A program made the translations under genes and the position numbers. Positions 46,529-49,798 of a DNA stretch of 49,798 nt are shown piece after piece (position 1 is the stretch's first letter; each line of letters starts with the position of its first letter). The notes beneath the pieces are model-generated. The model did not search any database, was not told the DNA's origin, and saw only the letters and a program-made list of their open reading frames with translations. Origin of the DNA: JAVJUS01 sp040220455 (GTDB lineage Bacteria; Pseudomonadota; Alphaproteobacteria; DSM-16000; Inquilinaceae); the NCBI GenBank assembly GCA_040220455.1, contig JAVJUS010000095.1:1-49798 (forward strand). Direction: 5' to 3'.

Positions 46529-48892
46529 TTATTCGGCGGCGTGCGCGGTGCCGCGGGCGGCCAGCGCGCGCCAGATCTTCTCAGGCGTGGCGGGCATCTG
46601 GATGTCGGCGCCGATGGCGTCGGTCACCGCGTTCATGACGGCGGCCGGCGCCGCGATCGCCCCGGCCTCGCCGCAGCCCTTCACGCCCAGCGGGTTCGAC
46701 GGATTCTCCGTCGTCGTGAAGCCTAGCCTGAAGCTGGGCAGGTTGTCCGCCCGGGGCATGCAGTAGTCCATGTAGGACCCGGTGACGAGCTGGCCCGATT
46801 CCAGGTCGTAGACGCAGCCCTCCAGCAGCGCCTGGCCGACGCCCTGGGCGATGCCGCCATGAACCTGGCCCTCGACGATCATCGGGTTGATCACCGTGCC
46901 GAAGTCGTCGACCGCCGTGAAGTTGACGATCTCGACCACGCCCGTGTCCGGATCGACCTCGACCTCGCAGATCTGGCAGCCGGCCGGGAAAGTGAAGTTG
47001 AGCGGGTCGTAGAAGGCGTTCTCCTCCAGCCCCGGCTCCAGGCCCGGCGGGAAGTTGTGCGGCACATAGGCGGCGAAGGCGATCTCCTGGATGGTCTTCG
47101 CCTTGTCGGTGCCGGCCACGGTGAACTTGCCGTCCTTGAACTCGATGTCGCCCTCGGACGCCTCGAGCAGATGGGCGGCGATCTTCTTGCCCTTCTCGAT
47201 GATCTTCTCCGCCGCGCGGTAGATCGCCGAGCCGCCGACCGCCAGCGAGCGCGAGCCATAGGTGCCCATGCCCATCGGCGTCTTCTCGGTGTCGCCGTGG
47301 ATGACCTCCACCTGGTCTTCCGGAATGCCGAGCCAGCTCTGGACGAGCTGGGCGAAGGTCGTCTCGTGGCCCTGGCCGTGACTGTGCGAGCCCGTGTAGA
47401 CATAGACGTTGCCGGTCGCGTTGAAGCGGATCGACGCGCTCTCCCACAGGCCGACGCCGGCACCCAGCGAACCCACCGCCGCCGACGGCGCGATGCCGCA
47501 GGCCTCGATGTAGTTGGAGAAGCCGATGCCGCGCAGCTTGCCGCGGGCCTCGGACTCCTTGCGCCGCTCGGCGAAGCCGGCGTAGTCGCCCAGCTTCAGC
47601 GCCGCATCCAGGCTCGCTTCGTAGTCGCCGACGTCATAGGTCATGATCACCGGCGTCTGGTACGGGAACTCCCGCACGAAGTTCTTCCGGCGGAGCTCGG
47701 CCGGGTCCGCGCCCGTCTCGCGCGCCGCCGTCTCGACCAGCCGCTCGACGACATAGGTCGCCTCCGGCCGCCCGGCGCCACGATAGGCGTCGACCGGCGC
47801 GGTGTTGGTGTAGACCGCCTCGACATTGGCGTAGATCGCCGGGATGGCGTACTGGCCCGAGAGCAGCGTGGCGTAGAGATATGTCGGCACCGCCGTGGAG
47901 AACAGCGACGGGTAGCCGCCCAGATTGGCCAGCGTGTGCACGCGCAGGCCGGTGATCTTGCCGGCCTGATCGAGCGCCAGCTCGGCCTTGGTGACGTGGT
48001 CGCGGCCATGGGCGTCGGCCAGGAAGCTCTCCGTGCGCTCGGCCGTCCACTTGACCGGGCGCTTCAGGCGCTTGGACGCCCAGGCGCAGAGCACTTCCTC
48101 GTTGTAGACGTAGATCTTGGAGCCGAAGCCGCCGCCCACGTCCGGGGCGATGATGTGCAGCTTGTGCTCCGGCGCCAGCCCGACGAAGGCCGAGATCACC
48201 AGCCGCGCCACGTGCGGATTCTGGCTGGTGGTGTAGAGCGTGATGACGTCGGTGCCGGAGTCGTAGTCGCCGAGCGCCGCGCGCGGCTCGATCGCATTGG
48301 GGATCAGCCGGTTGTTGACGATGTCCATCGTCGTGACATGCGCCGCCTCGGAGAAGGCCTTCTCCGTCGCCGCCTTGTCACCCAGCTCCCAGTCGAAGCA
48401 GCGGTTGTCTGCGATGTCGTCGAAGACCTTCGGCGTGTCGGCTGCCGTCGCCTTGTCGAGCGCGACGTTGGCCGGCAGCTCCTCGTAGTCGACCATCAGC
48501 GCGTCGGCGGCGTCCTTCGCCTGGGCATAGGTCTCCGCCACGACGAGCGCCACCGGGTCGCCGACATAGCGGGCCTTGTCGTCCGCCAGGATCGGATGGA
48601 CCGGCGCGTTCATCGGCGAGCCGTCGCGCGAATGGATCATCCAGCCCGCCGGCAGGCCGCCGAGCCCGTCGGCCTTGGCCTCGGCGCCGGTCAGCACGGC
48701 GAGCACGCCGGGCATCGCCTCCGCCCCGGCCGCGTCGATGCCCTTGATCCGCGCGTGTGGATGGGGCGAGCGGACCACGACCGCGAATGTCTGGCCGGCA
48801 CGGTTCACATCGTCGGTGTAGCGGCCCTTGCCGGTCAGGAAGCGCTTGTCTTCCTTGCGCTGCAGGCGCGCGCCGATCCCTTCTGGTGCCAT
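46529..48892 (-). CDS. coxL: Molybdopterin-binding large subunit, form II CO-dehydrogenase-like
   Basis: The 787-residue catalytic subunit has the Mo-hydroxylase motifs PDVGGGFGSKIYVYNEEV, YTGSHSHGQGHETTFAQL and GCGEAGAIAAPAAVMNA with the catalytic Glu. The active-site loop near residue 367 is AYRGAGR. That is the form II type; true aerobic CO dehydrogenase (form I) has AYXCSFR with the Cu-binding Cys. The physiological substrate is therefore uncertain: an aldehyde, purine or other carbonyl compound is as likely as CO. ATG 48892, 22 bases after coxS. Confidence 0.94.
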   Translation of the reverse strand: MAPEGIGARLQRKEDKRFLTGKGRYTDDVNRAGQTFAVVVRSPHPHARIKGIDAAGAEAMPGVLAVLTGAEAKADGLGGLPAGWMIHSRDGSPMNAPVHPILADDKARYVGDPVALVVAETYAQAKDAADALMVDYEELPANVALDKATAADTPKVFDDIADNRCFDWELGDKAATEKAFSEAAHVTTMDIVNNRLIPNAIEPRAALGDYDSGTDVITLYTTSQNPHVARLVISAFVGLAPEHKLHIIAPDVGGGFGSKIYVYNEEVLCAWASKRLKRPVKWTAERTESFLADAHGRDHVTKAELALDQAGKITGLRVHTLANLGGYPSLFSTAVPTYLYATLLSGQYAIPAIYANVEAVYTNTAPVDAYRGAGRPEATYVVERLVETAARETGADPAELRRKNFVREFPYQTPVIMTYDVGDYEASLDAALKLGDYAGFAERRKESEARGKLRGIGFSNYIEACGIAPSAAVGSLGAGVGLWESASIRFNATGNVYVYTGSHSHGQGHETTFAQLVQSWLGIPEDQVEVIHGDTEKTPMGMGTYGSRSLAVGGSAIYRAAEKIIEKGKKIAAHLLEASEGDIEFKDGKFTVAGTDKAKTIQEIAFAAYVPHNFPPGLEPGLEENAFYDPLNFTFPAGCQICEVEVDPDTGVVEIVNFTAVDDFGTVINPMIVEGQVHGGIAQGVGQALLEGCVYDLESGQLVTGSYMDYCMPRADNLPSFRLGFTTTENPSNPLGVKGCGEAGAIAAPAAVMNAVTDAIGADIQMPATPEKIWRALAARGTAHAAE

Positions 48893-48914
48893 GACGTCGT
48901 CCTCCCTGAAGGGC

Positions 48915-49406
<492 letters not shown>

Positions 49407-49654
49407 CGGTTCCTCCCCGTTTCGGCGCCGCCGGGACTTCCCCGGTCAGTTCACCCGGTAAGACTGGAGCGTGTGACGAGCGCGGCGCGGGCAGGGCGCC
49501 GTCCGGCGCGCCCGCGGCGATGCGTGTCGACCCGCGTCGACCGCACGCTATGTGCGGTTTTCGGCAAGGTCAAGCGACCCCGACGCCGGTCGGGCGCGAC
49601 CGATCGGAGCGCCCGGCGCGCGGGTTTTCCACGCGGCCGCCGAGGACACGGTCG

Positions 49655-49798
49655 TCACAACGCGAAGATCAGGATGATCAGGATGACCAGAGCCACGACG
49701 CCGCCGATCCAGACCGCCGGCGACAGCCCCTGCTTGGCCGGTCCCGGCGACGGGGCGGGGGCCGGAGACGGAGCCGGCGAAGGCGCGGGCGCCTTCGC
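49655..49798 (-). CDS. Partial Pro/Ala-rich protein with C-terminal membrane anchor
   Basis: Only the C-terminal 47 residues are in the window; the frame is open to the right edge. A Pro-Ala-Ser repeat (APAPSPAPSPAPAPSPGP) is followed by KQGLSPAVWIGG, a hydrophobic segment VVALVILIILIFAL and the stop. This suggests a soluble domain outside the window joined by a flexible linker to a single-span anchor. Function cannot be told. Confidence 0.6.
   Translation of the reverse strand, partial: AKAPAPSPAPSPAPAPSPGPAKQGLSPAVWIGGVVALVILIILIFAL

Overview
The window is high-GC (by eye near 70%), densely coded DNA from an alphaproteobacterium, most likely a Rhodospirillales-type lineage. The assignment rests on the run alaC-hom-glpX-recJ, the GC-rich codon use, a form II CO-dehydrogenase-like (cox) operon and the number of small alphaproteobacterial-type proteins. 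No phage, insertion sequence, CRISPR array or rRNA is visible. One tRNA-Glu(UUC) is present.

Layout. 1-6,962: end of an OmpA-like protein, then alaC, hom, glpX and recJ, closed by a terminator. 6,995-8,215: tRNA-Glu, a 76-residue Gly/Lys-rich protein and a PsiE-like membrane protein. 8,275-12,685: a compact putative biosynthetic set (RibD-reductase domain protein, methyltransferase, family-4 glycosyltransferase, a pterin-synthase-like protein whose catalytic residues are replaced, and a zinc-less BchC-like dehydrogenase). 12,839-14,735: HTH protein, NarL-type response regulator and a DUF3253 protein. 14,771-17,792: DUF1028 hydrolase and malate synthase G.

17,938-25,674 is the most interesting part: a divergent cluster that looks like an expanded arsinothricin-type organoarsenical pathway. 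The leftward gene is an ArsL-like B12-domain radical SAM protein with a CX3CX2C motif and a C-terminal RCCLKC tail. Rightward lie a GntP-like permease, an ArsM-like methyltransferase, a second methyltransferase with a Cys-Cys pair, a cytochrome P450, an alpha/beta hydrolase and an AstE/DoeB-type deacylase broken by an in-frame TGA. A 15-bp perfect dyad sits between the two arms. The inferred scheme is C-As bond formation by the radical SAM protein, As-methylation, then oxidative or hydrolytic tailoring and export. The last steps are not described in the three-gene arsinothricin cluster I know of.

25,742-34,415: dusA, palindromic repeats, a small membrane protein, a nitrilase-superfamily amidase, a patatin-like lipase, a MATE pump, a 5'-nucleotidase-like periplasmic enzyme, an M81/MlrC peptidase and a tiny membrane ORF. 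34,522-38,452: a possible small module made of a heme-oxygenase-like diiron protein, a divergent 70-residue peptide with a short Cys-containing tail, and a cyclase/NB-ARC/TPR regulator.

38,490-49,406 is one leftward molybdenum-hydroxylase locus: structural genes coxS-coxL-coxM (form II, AYRGAGR active-site loop), a strong terminator, a class III adenylate cyclase, coxD, coxE, two XdhC-type halves, a MoeA-MobA-like fusion and an IscU/SufU-like scaffold. The window ends inside a Pro/Ala-rich protein with a C-terminal membrane anchor.
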